A stretch of 64,000 nt of DNA, from assembly GCA_001939145.1 (NCBI GenBank), contig LSRX01000296.1:216200-280199 (forward strand), in the 5' to 3' direction. The translations under genes and the position numbers were made by a program. Under the pieces are notes generated by a model. It was not told the DNA's origin and made no database searches. It saw only the letters and a program-made list of their open reading frames with translations. The DNA comes from Symbiodinium microadriaticum (lineage: Eukaryota; Sar; Dinophyceae; Suessiales; Symbiodiniaceae). Every line of letters begins with the position of its first letter. Positions within the stretch are counted from its first letter, which is position 1. Of the stretch, positions 1-11,139 are shown piece by piece.

Positions 1-112
1 TGTATGGTATGTATGGTATGTATGGTATGTATGGTATGTATGGTATGTATGGTATGTATGTATGTATGTATGTATGTATAGCTACGAATCATATATATAT
101 ATATATACACAC
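1..112. repeat. TATGG/TATG microsatellite followed by an (AT)n run
   Basis: The window opens with alternating TATGG and TATG units up to about base 79, followed by an AT dinucleotide run and a short CA stretch. The array starts at the window edge, so its true length is unknown. Confidence 0.9.
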
Positions 113-249
113 GTGTATGGAAGCGGAAAAATAAATAGATGTAGATAGACAAAGATATAGTATACATGTACACCTGTAAACATAGTTCTGCTGCATCATA
201 TACACAAACATACGTAGGTGTGTGTTTGTGTGTGTATATGCATGTGCAC

Positions 250-354
250 CTGTAACGCGATTAAAGATGGCAACGTACTGGTCCATAGTTTCGCGATCAT
301 CCAGATCGTCGTACAAGAGCTCAACTTGCTGTCCACGTAAGGCCACATCTTGCG
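250..354 (-). CDS. Internal exon of an unrecognised multi-exon gene
   Basis: On the minus strand a pyrimidine-rich stretch ending TTTGCAG precedes an open frame that ends at ACAG followed by GTGCAC, a usable GT donor. The peptide contains QQVELLYDDLDDRETMDQYV, acidic and helix-prone, unlike the low-complexity peptides of surrounding frames. Length is 105 nt, entered and left in phase 1. A second frame over the same bases is also open but reads far less like protein. The family is not recognised. Exons at 623-676 and 784-870 on the same strand could belong to the same gene, but phases have not been closed across the gap. Confidence 0.5.
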
Positions 355-622
355 CTGCAAATGGCACATTGACATGGCACAAACAAGCACCCCTACATCG
401 GAACTGTTTGTGAGCTACGTGGCCCTCAGAGTTCCATTCGTGAGGCAAGCTCTTGCTTCTCTCAGAAATGGTCCCGAGAACCTAGTTTCAATCGGACCAA
501 GGCATGCCCAACCAAAGAAGCTTTGCATCTTTTGCAGTCATGAGCCCCGGATACCGAGAGCTCAGTAGCCCTCAATTGGGATATCTTCCCTGCATCAAAA
601 AGTACCCTGCGCACTTTCAGGC

Positions 623-676
623 TCTAAGTTTCAGGATGGCTTCCTTTGCGGAAGTGACAACTGCGACCAGCATAGG
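623..676 (-). CDS. Candidate short exon, unrecognised gene
   Basis: After an acceptor GTTGCAG on the minus strand, 18 codons read PMLVAVVTSAKEAILKLR, a plausible helix. They stop at a GC dinucleotide that could act as a GC donor, as dinoflagellates often use. The frame enters in phase 0, matching the phase-0 exit of the exon at 784-870, so the two can be joined directly. The donor is weak and a stop follows two bases later, so this could be chance. Confidence 0.35.
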
Positions 677-783
677 CTGCAACTGGCAACGAGTCAGCCC
701 TGAAAGGACGAAGGGACAAAGCTACAGCAAGAGCCCCGTGTAAGAGACCACGGAAGAGGGGAGAAGCGAGGAAGAGTGCGTAC

Positions 784-870
784 CGCGCAGACGGCGGCGT
801 CCTCTTCGGCCTCGGGCTCTGCCACCCTTCGCGAGTAGCTGCCGGCGGCGAGCTTTAATTCATCACTGTC
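784..870 (-). CDS. Internal exon, acidic, unrecognised gene
   Basis: A T-rich run leads to GCTCAG on the minus strand, followed by 29 codons ending exactly at GCG/GTACGC, a good GT donor. The peptide includes SYSRRVAEPEAEEDAAVCA and third codon positions are strongly G/C, the usual coding signature of this kind of genome. Length is an exact multiple of three. No family is recognised. Confidence 0.5.
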
Positions 871-875
871 CTGAG

Positions 876-2796
876 CTGGCAAAAAAATGCCTCCGAGTGG
901 CTTCAGAAATAACCCCAGAATATCCACCCCGCATGGGGCTTTCGGCCTTTTCTTGGCTTGAGAACCTGGGTCCACAAATTTGGAGGATCTCGTGACCCGG
1001 TAGATGTGGCTACTGTGACGAGAGCAACTTACGTAGGGGTGCTGGTAGTCACCACAATGATAGTACCAGTAGCACCACAGCTTTTAATCAACCACCAACA
1101 CAGCCAGCACCATCCTTGGACCATTACATCAGCAACACCGTCATCACGGCCATGATCATCATCAACATCATCATCACTATCATCATCATCATTATCGTCA
1201 TCGTGACCACCATTCATGACCATCGTCAACGTCATGCTTGGCGGAGAGAGTTAGCGGCTTCTGATCTCTTGGTCTCTTTGCCTTCTTCTCATCCAGCCTT
1301 CTGTTATTGCCGGTTTGTACTGACGGTCACTTCTGCTACCAGCGTTGATGCTGCCACCTGCCACGGTCATCTCAGGATGTGCGGGACTGCAAATGCACCG
1401 GCAAACAAGCCCCCGAACACAGATAATTCACCGAGAAGTGCGGCTGCAAATGCAGACTGCTCAAAGCATCCAGATGGTAACGCAGCACCAAGCCGAACAA
1501 ACCGTGAACTATCCGACCTAACCTTGGTCGATCGCGGTCGCGGCACCATTTATGTGCCTCCAGAGACGAAGACCATGTCCCGACAGGCCAGCGCACCCGA
1601 AGTTAAGTGAGGGCCTCCGTCTCAAGCCCCACGCCCGATGCAGTCGTCTGGTAAGAACTTCGAGGCTCAATCTTCAGTTGTGGCTGGTATGATGCGTTGA
1701 ACTCTAGGCTTGGCTTTCGAGGCCCCTTAAGCATGACCCCACCTCTGAAACTGTCTTGCCGACCAGTGCTTTTCCCGGGCTGCTGGCTCCCCGGAACGAC
1801 AGCTTCCGAGCTGCAACAGCTGCGGAAGACACAATCTGCTGGTAAGCTCTCGTGCAGGGAAGAGTTTCTTCCGAAAGGGACTCCAGCACAAGATTTCGGC
1901 TATTCCACGAATGTTTACCTCACAACTTCATGACGTCGTGTGGAGCTGCAAAGAAAGCAACCAGGCTTCAAATCCTCTGAGGCGTCCCGTGATAAAGATG
2001 CCTCAATAGACAAGACTACGCCGTGAAACAATTCAGCATTCAGAAGTATAGGTCCTAAGGCAAGCATGTTTTTCAAACTCCCCGGAATCTCTGAAGTCGT
2101 GTAGCAGCAAAGACACCTTAAGTCTGCACTCTCTGTAAGCCTGGCACCTGCATCCCGGATTTCGCAGACGAACAACAAGCGACTCCACTGCAGTGGTCTG
2201 GCAACTGCCCAGTGTCGGGCTTATGTCCACAAGGCTAGGGGATGACATTTTGAGAGCAACAAAACCACGTGTATTACGGTGTTTACCGTCTAAATCTAAA
2301 TCTTGTATAATCTTGTCCCCACATCCACATGAACTGCACCCCACAGCAAACCGATCGGAAACTCAATGCATCCACACGGGCAGCTTTTTGTTCCGTGAAG
2401 CGTCGCACGCTTCGTGGAGGGGAGATGCTATGCACAAGCACTGAGAGTAAAGACGCCAGCAGTACCCATAATCCAACCTCCCCTCAAGTTTAACTGAACG
2501 GCAGTACAACTCATGCAGCTTGAATAGCTTCTCACTTCTCGAAACTTGCTAGTGCCCACATGACCAGCTTCTAGCTGAGATTCTAATACGTTAACTTCAA
2601 CTCTGCGGGGTAGGAAAGGCTTACAGAACCTGGACGAAGCTGAAAGCCGTACGTAGGCATTTAGTGAACAACAAAAACAGGAAGCGCATTTCCACGTTTG
2701 GATGCTGCAGTCCCGGGGCATGATGCATGTGCTGTGCTGTATCTGTTTCCCGAGCCGAAATTATGCTCATCCAATGTCCTTCATACCTTAGCTCCC
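876..2796. other. No gene supported; imperfect CAT repeat inside
   Basis: I see no convincing exon here. Bases about 1140-1230 hold an imperfect (CAT)n stretch that produces histidine- or aspartate-rich frames. A frame at 1372-1549 (minus) gives a short hydrophobic peptide after a TTTGCAG acceptor, but nothing else supports it. Confidence 0.5.
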
Positions 2797-2800
2797 ACAC

Positions 2801-2973
2801 CCGCCCTGAATGCGCTCGCCACTGCTTGTGCTTCTCCTGTGGTCCGTCGCAGGCCGGCTCTCAGGGTGAACTCTTCTTTTGGCATACAGTGCAGGGCTTC
2901 GGCACCCAGGTGGCGGAGATTCTTTTCGGATGCCAGTGCCAGGATGAGGGCAGGCTTGAGGCAGCACGCAGTA
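2801..2973 (-). CDS. Internal exon, helix-rich, unrecognised gene
   Basis: The minus strand shows an acceptor ATCTTGCAG, an open frame of 173 nt and a GT donor (GCGG/GTGTGG). The peptide contains LKPALILALASEKNLRHLG and later TTGEAQAVASAFRAG, with normal composition and G/C-rich third positions. Another open frame on the same strand is cysteine/proline rich and less convincing. No domain is recognised and no phase-matched neighbour was found. Confidence 0.5.
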
Positions 2974-4597
2974 CTGCAAGATCTTCTTGGGGAGACTGCA
3001 ATGGAAACGCCGACCACCAAACCCCGGAACTTGTATGGCGACAGGAAATCCCTTCCAGGTCGTCCAAGATGGCCGATTGGGCAGCAGAGCTGGTGTGTAG
3101 GTTTTGAAGCCTGGTTTCGAACAGTGAAAAGGGTTTCAGATCAGGGTTCAAGCACAGATGGTCCTCGTAGATAAGTAGGCACAGGTGGTGATATTTTCTT
3201 GTACAAACAGAGAAAAAATGAACTGGCCAAAAGCAAACCCAAAAGACCATGCTAAAACCGCAAATCCTGAATAAAGCGACGATACGAAACAGTTCTCCAC
3301 CAATTTGCATGTGTGAAAGCCGTGTCTTGAACGGCTGAGTAGCAGTACCGAGTGTGAAGTGAAGCAGGGAGCCCAAGGGCTACTGGATGCTGTGGGCCAA
3401 GGAAGATTCATCCAGTATGCTGTGTAAACGTACCTGCTAGTATCACGCACCTGCGGAAAGATGTTCCAGCTGGTGGTCTTTCAACATCTCGTTCTGAGAG
3501 TGCTTCTTGATGCTCAGTGCTGATTGTTTTTTCAAGAGTTTTTACATGCAGTGATGTGCTGACATGTCGGTTGTGAGATACTGGATGAACTAAATGATCC
3601 TGGAGACCTGTAATCTACAAAACGGCAGATGCAGCAGATCACTGAATCTAGACATGAATTACAAGTGAGACAAACAAAAAGAGCCACATCACCGACGACA
3701 TTACAGATCATGAGATCTGGTGCAAGTGCATGTTTGCTTGTTTTGTGTGTGTGTATGCACAATTAAATACTAGAGATGAATACATACACTGTATGTGCAT
3801 ATCTACGTAGATAAGGCCTTTTCTGAGCTCTCTGCTCCCTGAGAGCCGGGGTTCTCCGCTAGCGCTCAGCAGGATGAGCGCTTGGGGCTCGCGGCCCCCA
3901 GAGCTCGCCGAACTCCTACGGCGACGGGCTTCAAGGGTTTAGGGTTTAGGTAAAATCTGCTATACCATAATATACAAAAACATGCTTGTGTAGACTTTCC
4001 AAGCACTGGGGTTTTTGGTTTTTGGTTTATGGCTCCAAGCCTTTGAGGTTTGGGATTCGAAGGCTTGGGTCTATATGGGTCTTCAAGGGTTTTCTTAGGG
4101 GCTCTCTTCCGCCTGCAGGTATGTTAGCTGAGAAAAGCCCGCCAGGCAAATGCTCATAACTGGGCTTTAGGGTCTCACGTTCAGTGCCAGCTGCTCGTTC
4201 GGCTGTTGCATGTCAACAACAGGTGTGTACCCTTTGGCTTCGAGCATTTCGTCCGGGATCATCTGTTTTGACCATGAGATGTCAGTCTGAGATCCGAGCT
4301 ACACTGCAAAGGTTTGGGGTATAAGCCAACGGCATCGCAAGCCCTAAATAGGCTTTAAACCTGAATCCATCAGCGTAAAGGTCAGATGGACGCCAACTTT
4401 TGGCCTACAGGCCCCACAAGAATCTCGGCAGAATTCTCCCAGCTGAGACGGACCCCAGTGCATTCAAGAACGTCAGCGATCCTCTCTGCTGAACCAGCAG
4501 CACACTCCCGATCATCTGCATCCCAAGTAACAAGCGGTGCTTACACCATGCAGTTTAGCCCTGGTTCTTCGCGAGGCTCTACGCGCACTACTCACAC
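2974..4597. other. No gene supported; one telomere-like tract
   Basis: No exon stands out. Bases 3934-3950 carry two adjacent TTTAGGG-type words. A GC-rich patch at 3850-3930 is open in two frames on the plus strand and one on the minus strand, so it is not assigned. Confidence 0.4.
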
Positions 4598-4673
4598 CGA
4601 TTCCAACTGCACGCCAGTCGTCGAGTGTAGGCAATACGCTCTCAACGTGCTCCACGGATTGAGCGTGGGAAGG
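4598..4673 (-). CDS. Candidate exon, unrecognised gene
   Basis: Minus strand: acceptor GGTCAG, then a frame containing QSVEHVESVLPTLDDWRAVG, ending at a strong donor (ATCG/GTGTGAG). The acidic, helix-like peptide and the good donor argue for a true 76-nt exon. A longer plus-strand frame covers the same bases but has serine/arginine-rich, non-protein-like composition. Confidence 0.4.
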
Positions 4674-5007
4674 CTGACCATTGCTCGAATATGCAAGATG
4701 CCGCATTGGACCCAGAGATGGATCTGTTGCCGATCAACAGGGCTCCTTGCCCGAACTAGATTTCCACAACTGCTCGCTCTTCACCCCTGAATTTCGAAGG
4801 CCCATCTTGCAGAATGAGACCTAGGTTCAGCTCTGGGTTGTGGCCAGGCTAGTTCATACCAGTAGCAACAGACAGCCTGTCTGAGACACCATGGGGGCCC
4901 AGCTGCGCGCGTGCCGCAGACGAGAGTGGGTCAGGGAGCCATTCTGTGAAACCACCCTTCAACACCTGCAAACCCTGAACCTCGAAAGCAGCCCTAAATC
5001 CGGCTCA

Positions 5008-5030
5008 AACCCTAAACCCTAAACCTAAAC
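5008..5030. repeat. Interstitial telomere-like CCCTAAA tract
   Basis: Two exact CCCTAAA units followed by a degenerate unit. TTTAGGG is the telomere repeat reported for dinoflagellates and plants; here it is short and interstitial. Confidence 0.7.
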
Positions 5031-5109
5031 ATAAAAGAGCTCTACAGTAATGCCCCACAATGGTGCCCGCGAGCGCAAAATCACTTCGGGCACCTTCGTC
5101 TCCTCGCAG

Positions 5110-5160
5110 GCAGAGGACTCCGGCGCGGGAGTCTGCAAACTGCGGCACGAGCGGGATGGG
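5110..5160 (+). CDS. Short exon, unrecognised gene
   Basis: The plus strand has a near-ideal acceptor (CTTCGTCTCCTCGCAG) followed by 17 codons reading AEDSGAGVCKLRHERDG and then a GT dinucleotide. Entry and exit are both phase 0 and the codons are G/C-ending. A 14-base G run lies about 45 bases downstream in the putative intron. The peptide is too short for family assignment. Confidence 0.45.
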
Positions 5161-5420
5161 GTCCTGAAGCTTTAGGGGTCCAGCGCTTGTTTTTTGAAAG
5201 GCAGGGGGGGGGGGGGTTTACGTTCTACAGCAGGTCTTACAGGGTCTGGGGATCGCGGTTCCGAGTCTGGGGTTTCAGGTTAGATTAGGCCGATTAGGCT
5301 CAACGTAGATGCAAAAAAGGGCTATGCGGAAACTCGTCTCAAAGCTCATCTCTATAGCTGCCGATCGACAACCTGTATCTTCGTAGCCACAAAACTCACC
5401 ACGCTGAGATGAGAGGGATC

Positions 5421-5629
5421 TTAGATCTCATCCCCCAGCCAGACGAGTTTCGTGGACAGTTGCAACATCATCACCATCATCTTCTTCTTTGTCTGGACGA
5501 GCATCATCGCGGGACTCTGGCCCTCACAAATGCCGTTGTGCAAGACCCATGAACTCTTGCTCTCAGAGCTTGTTGCGAGCATCTCAGACGACAAGTCAGG
5601 CGGAACGGCTAGCCCTCTTGCCCCGAGGA
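5421..5629 (-). CDS. Candidate C-terminal exon, unrecognised gene
   Basis: Minus strand: acceptor GAGGTTGCAG, then about 69 codons to a stop. The peptide includes LGARGLAVPPDLSSEMLATS and SSWVLHNGICEGQSPAM and ends in a lysine/methionine-rich tail. A plus-strand frame over the same bases begins with a hydrophobic run and is also open, so strand is the main doubt. No domain recognised. Confidence 0.35.
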
Positions 5630-5724
5630 CTGCAACCTCAATCACAGCCCCGGAGCAAAGAGATTTGAGAGGCTCAGTTTGACCCTGTCCACCTTCATGA
5701 CAACCGTATGCCGTATGCATATGC

Positions 5725-5945
5725 AGAGAGGGAAGAGAGGGAGAGGGAGGGAGAGGAGAGAGAGAGAGAGACAGACAGAGAGAGACAGAGATACACAAAA
5801 GCATACATCTTTTCATTTACTCACATTTATATTCGCACATGTCGAGCGAGAGAGGGAGAGGGAGAGGGAGAGAGAGAGAGAGAGAGAGAGAGACAGAAAC
5901 AGAGACAGAGACAGAGACACAAACAGAGACAGAGCCAGAGTGACA
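5725..5945. repeat. GA-rich microsatellite, (GA)n and (GACA)n
   Basis: Long purine tract with nearly pure (GA)n at about 5868-5893 and GACA-type units around it. It produces arginine/glutamate repeats in both plus-strand frames, which are not genes. Confidence 0.95.
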
Positions 5946-6048
5946 AACACAGCAACAAGTTTGCCGGACATTATGGAGCCGATGTTGGAACTTTGTTGCA
6001 ACAGCAGCAAGGTTTTCCTAACCGGGGTGCTGTGGCCTGCGTTCTAAG

Positions 6049-6256
6049 GACCTTGCCTGCAAAATGGCCACCTGTGTACCGAGGTTGCTGCGTGGACGTA
6101 GATGAAGAAGGCCATGGATGGAGGGCTAGCCTAGCGGCGGCTTCAAGGAATTCCGGGCTTCTCAGTTTGCAGGATGTTCAGGGCCCTCAGCGGCATCCGG
6201 AGCCCCCCCGAAGCCGAAGAACAGCCTGTTGTTCCCGCCGCTCCATCCAGTCCTGA
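6049..6256 (+). CDS. Candidate exon, unrecognised gene
   Basis: After TTCTAAG on the plus strand, an open frame runs to a stop at 6256. The first half reads like protein (PPVYRGCCVDVDEEGHGW, then ASLAAASRN); the second half is arginine/proline rich and may be intron. The donor is not resolved. Confidence 0.3.
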
Positions 6257-6259
6257 GCC

Positions 6260-7270
6260 TAAACTCTGAAGCTGCCCTAAACCCTTCAAGCTCCGGAACC
6301 AAAAACTCGCTTGAAACCCTTGAGCTTGAAACCCTGAGCTCGCGATGAAGGTCTGGAGTTCGGGATATCAGGTTATGCACGACTGAAGACGTGCTTCTCC
6401 TTCAAAGAGCCCGAGGCCTTTCCCTGCTTGGTGATGGTCATGATGTTTCGACTGGTGGGACGACGGCGGAGACACCTGCATGCCCCCCCCCCCCTGGACC
6501 GAATCCAAGCCATCAAGCTCCAAAGTCCTGAACCGTCCACACCCAAAGTCGCTTCTGGCCTGGGTCGCGAATGGCTGCTGCACGGAGGGCGACCTCCCAC
6601 ACTGACATGGCTGCATGTTGCAACTGTCAGATGCTTTGCGGTGTTACTAACGACATCAAAATTCCTAAATTCTGGATCAAATCCGCAGGTGCTACTGCGG
6701 AGAATCCGGCGACTTCAACGTGATGTACCGTAGGATTCCGAACAAGCACACTAGGTCGACTGGATCTGAGAAAGATAGTTTGGAGTAGCTGGACGACGCA
6801 AGCTGGCTATCTGAAGCGTCAGCAATACAGAACCCACGAGAAGATCCTCGGAACCCCGTCAGATCAACAAGGGGTCGGGAGCCGCTCCCGGATGGCTGTC
6901 AGCTTGCTACAAGTAGCCACCTTGTTGAGAACGTCAAGTTACTCTACCGGCACCGTTCTTCAGAGGGCATTCGCTTGTCAAACTCTTCGGCGCCGGTGGG
7001 AAGGACTCCGATGAACCTCCGACAAGCCGACGGTTGCCCCTTATGAGGCTTTAAGGCTCATGATCCTCAGTACCTGTGACTCAGAAGGAGGCTACTTCTA
7101 AGCCCCAAAATAGAGAAACCCCCACAGGAAGCTCCGGAGAGCCCTGAAGCCCTAAACCCCTGAAAACTCCTCTGACATCTCCATAAAAAACGGTCCCAGC
7201 GCCCATCCTAGCCTTGGCCCCTCATTACCTGCGCGCCCCTAAGAGAGAACCCCCCTTTTTTATCTCGGGG
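6260..7270. other. No gene supported
   Basis: Includes a run of C at about 6486-6496 and generic CCCTAAA-like words. Frames on both strands are open but have no protein-like composition or matched splice sites. Confidence 0.4.
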
Positions 7271-7277
7271 CCCCGAC

Positions 7278-7337
7278 CCCAAGGCCGGCGCTGTAGATGT
7301 CCAGGAGCGCGTAGAAGGGGCCCTTCTGGTTCGAGAC
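7278..7337 (-). CDS. Short phase-0 exon, unrecognised gene
   Basis: Minus strand: acceptor GTAGCCGCAG, 20 codons VSNQKGPFYALLDIYSAGLG, then GT donor (GGG/GTCGGG). Exactly 60 nt, phase 0 on both sides, with almost every codon ending in G or C. The amphipathic peptide strongly resembles a true exon, but no family can be named from 20 residues. Confidence 0.5.
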
Positions 7338-7344
7338 CTGCGGC

Positions 7345-8800
7345 TACCGGGGGGGAGAGGGATTGTCGGAGTTTATCCTTCGGAGTCGAGACCTGTTGGA
7401 GGGGGGTTTAAGGGAGCTTCTTGAACTCGGAGTTTGCCTCGAAGAAATTTTGGAGGACTCGGAGGCCAAAGGCCTCAACCGACCTCCAACTCGAAACACA
7501 AACCAAACAGCCTGCAATGGGCAAGCTCCATGCTCCATCACCCAAGCCCCGGGAGGAAGCCCAAGACAGTCCAGGCTCAGGTCTGAGGGCGGAGGGTCGT
7601 GATCTGAAGTCCCATGTCGGCAATTTGGAGGTAGTCGAGAGTACCTTCACGCAATGGCCCGCTTTAGACTCCCAAATCTTGCAACCCTGCCCTGGAACCT
7701 CAGAGCCCCAAGAGTCCCTATCAGCCTGCATGGTTTGCACAGCCTTCTGCTCGCCATTCACTGACACCTCGTGTGCAAGGCCGATGCAGGGTTTAGGGGG
7801 GCCTCTAACAGGTTACAGGTTCAAGGGTTGATATCTGGCTGTTGAACGATGTATGGGCAATGCATGCGCCATACCGCACGTAGCATGCCACCTGCGCACT
7901 GGGTCTAACAGCTCTTCTGCCATATACTGCACCCGTAGGTACTGAGAGATAAATGCATGCAAGAAGTGAGACAAAGAAACACACATGATCACACATGTAG
8001 ATACAAGAATGCGTGATTGATAGAGGAGAGCAAAAGGGGGCTTCTGTTCGCACACTACATATCATGTCCACCTTCCAGAACTCTGCCTGCACGACGCACA
8101 GTTCCCTTCCTCTTTTGTTCCCAACCCATGGGTCTGAAACGGGTCTCCAAAGCCTTCTACGGAGTTTCAAGTGGTCACATTACTCGCCTCCAGATAGAGT
8201 TCCGGGCTCGAACACAGCTTTGCCTTCGAAACCTTGCATTGGATCTTGGACCAACCCGGGCTCCAAACACAAAAACACTATACAATAGAATCTACACTCG
8301 AGCTTTGAAGCCGCACCCCTAACTCTTTCTTGAAGCCTTCGTCCAACACTCACAACCTCCCTTTTCCGGCCTTCAAACGACGAGAAGAGTCCAGCACAAC
8401 ATCGACGACATCGTTTGCCTCACGGGCGTCTGGAAGTTGCTTTGAACGCTTCGTGAATAGAGGGTGAGCGACTCTTGCACTTCAAAATGGCACATGCAGC
8501 TTTTAGGACTAAACACATTCGTCGGTTTTGGGCGTGGAGCTACTGCGGCTTTCTCCACCTTCTACGAATGAACAAGACAAGTTTTCGACGTCTCACTCAA
8601 TTTCACGGATTCGGGGTCTGAGTGCCGAAACACTGCCGCTACACCTCAAACAACCCTCAAAAAGCCTAAGCCCCAGAGCCCCAAACCTCGAACCCAAACC
8701 GCCAAAAAAACGAAACACCCACACCCCTAATCCGCAATTCTCTAACTCCCAATCCTTCCCCACAGAGACCCCAACAGAAAAGCCACCCTGAATCTTCCCG
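7345..8800. other. No gene supported
   Basis: Several overlapping open frames on both strands (for example 7421-7831 plus and 7408-7767 minus) contradict one another and lack domain signals. I see no motif or splice pair that chooses between them. Confidence 0.35.
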
Positions 8801-8809
8801 AAACATCCT

Positions 8810-9224
8810 CTAGAAAAATACGCGCTCGGGCTCCCCCAAGGCCTTGAGCTCAGAGGGCTGCCACTCGCTGTAGTGCCACTTCATCGCTGAGCCTTCAGGG
8901 ATGGTTTCAAGACATTGAAAAAGGACACTTGTTTTTGGGGGCGTGCCTTCTGAGCTTCGTGTAAGGGATGCATGTGGATTTCGAGCAAAGTCACTGCTCT
9001 GCCGCCGCCTGTTACACCTGCAAATTCCATTGGTGGCTTGGCGCACCCCGCTGCAACATTTTTTCGGACGTCAAAGCCAAGCTCAGATACAGTTTTTGAC
9101 GGCATCTATGTGCCAAAAACGTTGCGTGCATCATTAGCCAACACCATGCGGCCAAAAAAACTGGCGCCTGGTCCGAGAGGGCCCGAGCTCAGGCGAAACT
9201 TGAGCTGCGGCCTCTCAAAAAACA
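8810..9224 (-). CDS. Candidate 3' end of a multi-exon gene
   Basis: Three protein-like stretches follow one another on the minus strand. The first starts after a clean acceptor (CCCCCCTTTTTCAG) and contains VFFERPQLKFRLSSGPLGPG and FFGRMVLANDARNVFG. The second includes PPMEFAGVTGGGRAVTLLEI. The third, MKWHYSEWQPSELKALGEPE, runs to a stop at 8810 and looks like a genuine C terminus. Frames differ between them, so short introns must separate them; the exact donors are not resolved. The product is unknown. The next gene upstream on the same strand ends at 9354. Confidence 0.4.
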
Positions 9225-9353
9225 CTGAAAAAGGGGGGCCCTGTGTGGCCAGAAGGCGTTGTCCTCCGAGCCTTCGACTGTCGCCGGACTGAGACAAACG
9301 AAGAAAATTGAGATTTCAATCCTAGCGCCGGACCTAGCTTTGCTCACTCTTTC

Positions 9354-10121
9354 TCAATCTTCGTAGAGTTGCCACATCGTTTGCAGAATGAGCTGCTCTA
9401 GTTGAAGAGCCTGTTTGGGGTCACGGACGGCTTGGATTAGACTGGACAGGGACAACCCAATCGTCGGCATAGGCTTGATGGCATTCTCCACACCTGGATT
9501 TGCCGCACATGTGGCCGGAACGGTCTGCACATGGCTTGCCACCAACTTCTCGACCGCCTGACGTGAGAAGCCACATGTCACCATGATCTCTTTGCTACCT
9601 GCCCAGAGAGATGCGCGGTGAGCTATCTTCTGTGTTTGCGCAACGATGCACAAGCGGACTGTGGGGATAAGAGCGTCATGGTTCTCGCTTTGCTTGGCGA
9701 CTTCCTCCATGATGGGCTTTGCTTCACGCCAATCTGCGACAAGCAGCACGCTCCCCTTCCTCCCCTCTGCCCATTCGAGAAATCCCATGGACTTCTTGTG
9801 ATAAACGAACTTACACCCGAGCTGGGTTGCAAGATCGACCAACTCGTTACGTACATGGCGATGCTCAGGCTTCAAGCAGTGCTCGAAGCACCAAACGAGC
9901 CACACATCGTCTTCACCACCTTGCACAGCACAGGCACTTCGCCCCGCCATGCGAGCCATTCCGCTTGGCATGTCTGTCTTGGACAGCATGCAGAAGGGTC
10001 TTGTATCGTTCGATCTACAACTACAACTCTCGTGAGAGCCACTAGCACAGCAACGGGCAATGACTCTGTTAGAAACTTCAAGCAGAGAGACCGTGAACAG
10101 ATTCTGCATGGTGACTCCCAC
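9354..10121 (-). CDS. Hypothetical protein with receiver-like alpha/beta pattern
   Basis: This 255-codon minus-strand frame is the longest credible non-transposon frame in the window. From about residue 68 (near 9920) the peptide alternates hydrophobic strands and helices: VWLVWCFEH, NELVDLATQLG, CKFVYHKK, SVLLVADWRE, AKPIMEEVAKQ, VRLCIVAQT, then a helix and IMVTCGF. Five strand-helix units with an Asp at the end of strand 3 resemble a response-regulator receiver, but the acidic pair and the Lys of a real receiver are not obvious. The first 65 residues are Ser/Cys/Arg rich and may be intron; an AG acceptor lies at about 9920. I recall similar proteins as a repeated dinoflagellate family, from memory only. 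A plus-strand frame (9618-10490) overlaps and is judged its shadow. Confidence 0.55.
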   Translation of the reverse strand: MGVTMQNLFTVSLLEVSNRVIARCCASGSHESCSCRSNDTRPFCMLSKTDMPSGMARMAGRSACAVQGGEDDVWLVWCFEHCLKPEHRHVRNELVDLATQLGCKFVYHKKSMGFLEWAEGRKGSVLLVADWREAKPIMEEVAKQSENHDALIPTVRLCIVAQTQKIAHRASLWAGSKEIMVTCGFSRQAVEKLVASHVQTVPATCAANPGVENAIKPMPTIGLSLSSLIQAVRDPKQALQLEQLILQTMWQLYED

Positions 10122-10259
10122 AAGCCGCGCCAGAGGCCCAAACGTGTGCCTTTGGATGCAAAAAGTATAGCAAGGACTCTTCTAACCCCCTCAATTTCTG
10201 AAAGCCTTCGAAGCATAGGATCTAGGCCTTGGAGACCTGAGAGACTCCAGATTGCTCAG

Positions 10260-10299
10260 CCCCCGCACCGTCCCAGCCGGCACCGTCGAAGCCCAACAT
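10260..10299 (+). CDS. Possible proline-rich mini-exon
   Basis: A 40-nt segment sits between TTGCTCAG and a consensus donor GTAAGA on the plus strand. In one frame it reads PAPSQPAPSKPN, a typical linker. The splice sites are good but the segment is tiny. Confidence 0.3.
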
Positions 10300-11031
10300 G
10301 TAAGATGGATCCACCTTGCCAGAAGTACGTTTGCCGATTTGGGCTTCATTTCTGCATGGTACTACGTCGGTTCCGGCTTTGTTTGCTTAGAGCTCGGGAT
10401 TTTGAGTGGGCTCGCGATTGGATGCAGGTGCATCAGCCCGAGCCGCATGACAGACCCTCTTTCGGGTTCCTTTGGAGGGGTCGGGTTTAGTCTCAGGTGA
10501 CTGAATAATCCCAGCCGAAGCGGGCTCTGAGCACATGTGCCACGGAAGCACTGTAACATCAGCTCGCTCCGTCTAGCTGGTTATTCTTATGACAGAAAGG
10601 AACTGATGCAGTGGACTGCCGCTTGAGCATGTAATGCAGCGCAACGCTCTGGCAGGGGTCGGGGCAGAGGGTCTGGCAACTTGCAGCACGAAGCCGCCCC
10701 TCAACCGTCTACAGCGCATGTACACTAACAGCAGCCAGTCTTTCATCCGGGTCTGTTTGACAGGATGCCCCAAACCCTCAACCCTCTGAAGCAACACAAC
10801 GGAATCTCGCCAGGCCACTCACAGATCCGACCAACGACCAAACCCAAGCTGTTTTTCTTGGTTGCCACGCCAATAGATGCAAACAGCTGAACCCCCACTT
10901 TTGGATGCGATGAGACTGAAGCTTTCCTGCTCACAGCTTCCTTCACGAAGCTTCAGAGTGGGAGTGTCTTTCGTTGCGGGTATCCCTATTAAATACCCTA
11001 TTATGGAAATCGGGTAGCGAAGCAGGGGTAC

Positions 11032-11130
11032 CTCACAGGGATCCACAGCCCCTCGCCTCGCCTCGTCTGCGGTGGTGGGAACAGCAGTCAGCTCTGCAGG
11101 TGGCCTTGTGGTGATGCCGATGGCCATGCC
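11032..11130 (-). CDS. Exon with SPRY/Neuralized-like GMAIGITT motif
   Basis: The acceptor TTCTTCTGCCAG on the minus strand is followed by 33 codons ending at GAG/GTACCC. The start, GMAIGITTRPPAELTAV, followed by TTADEARR, matches the strand-turn that SPRY and Neuralized (NHR) repeats show as G-L-x-I-G-V-T-T with a P-x-E-L and a T-A-D further on. These domains are beta-sandwich protein-interaction modules. Phase is 0 on both sides. No upstream exon with the YFEVRID half was found nearby, so the domain is incomplete here. Compare 34191-34249, which carries the same motif. Confidence 0.55.
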
Positions 11131-11139
11131 CTGGCAGAA

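Noticed and set aside
9618..10490. 290-codon plus-strand frame
   Set aside because: Its composition follows from the opposing minus-strand frame, which has clear secondary-structure periodicity. Only the small segment 10260-10299 has its own splice support.
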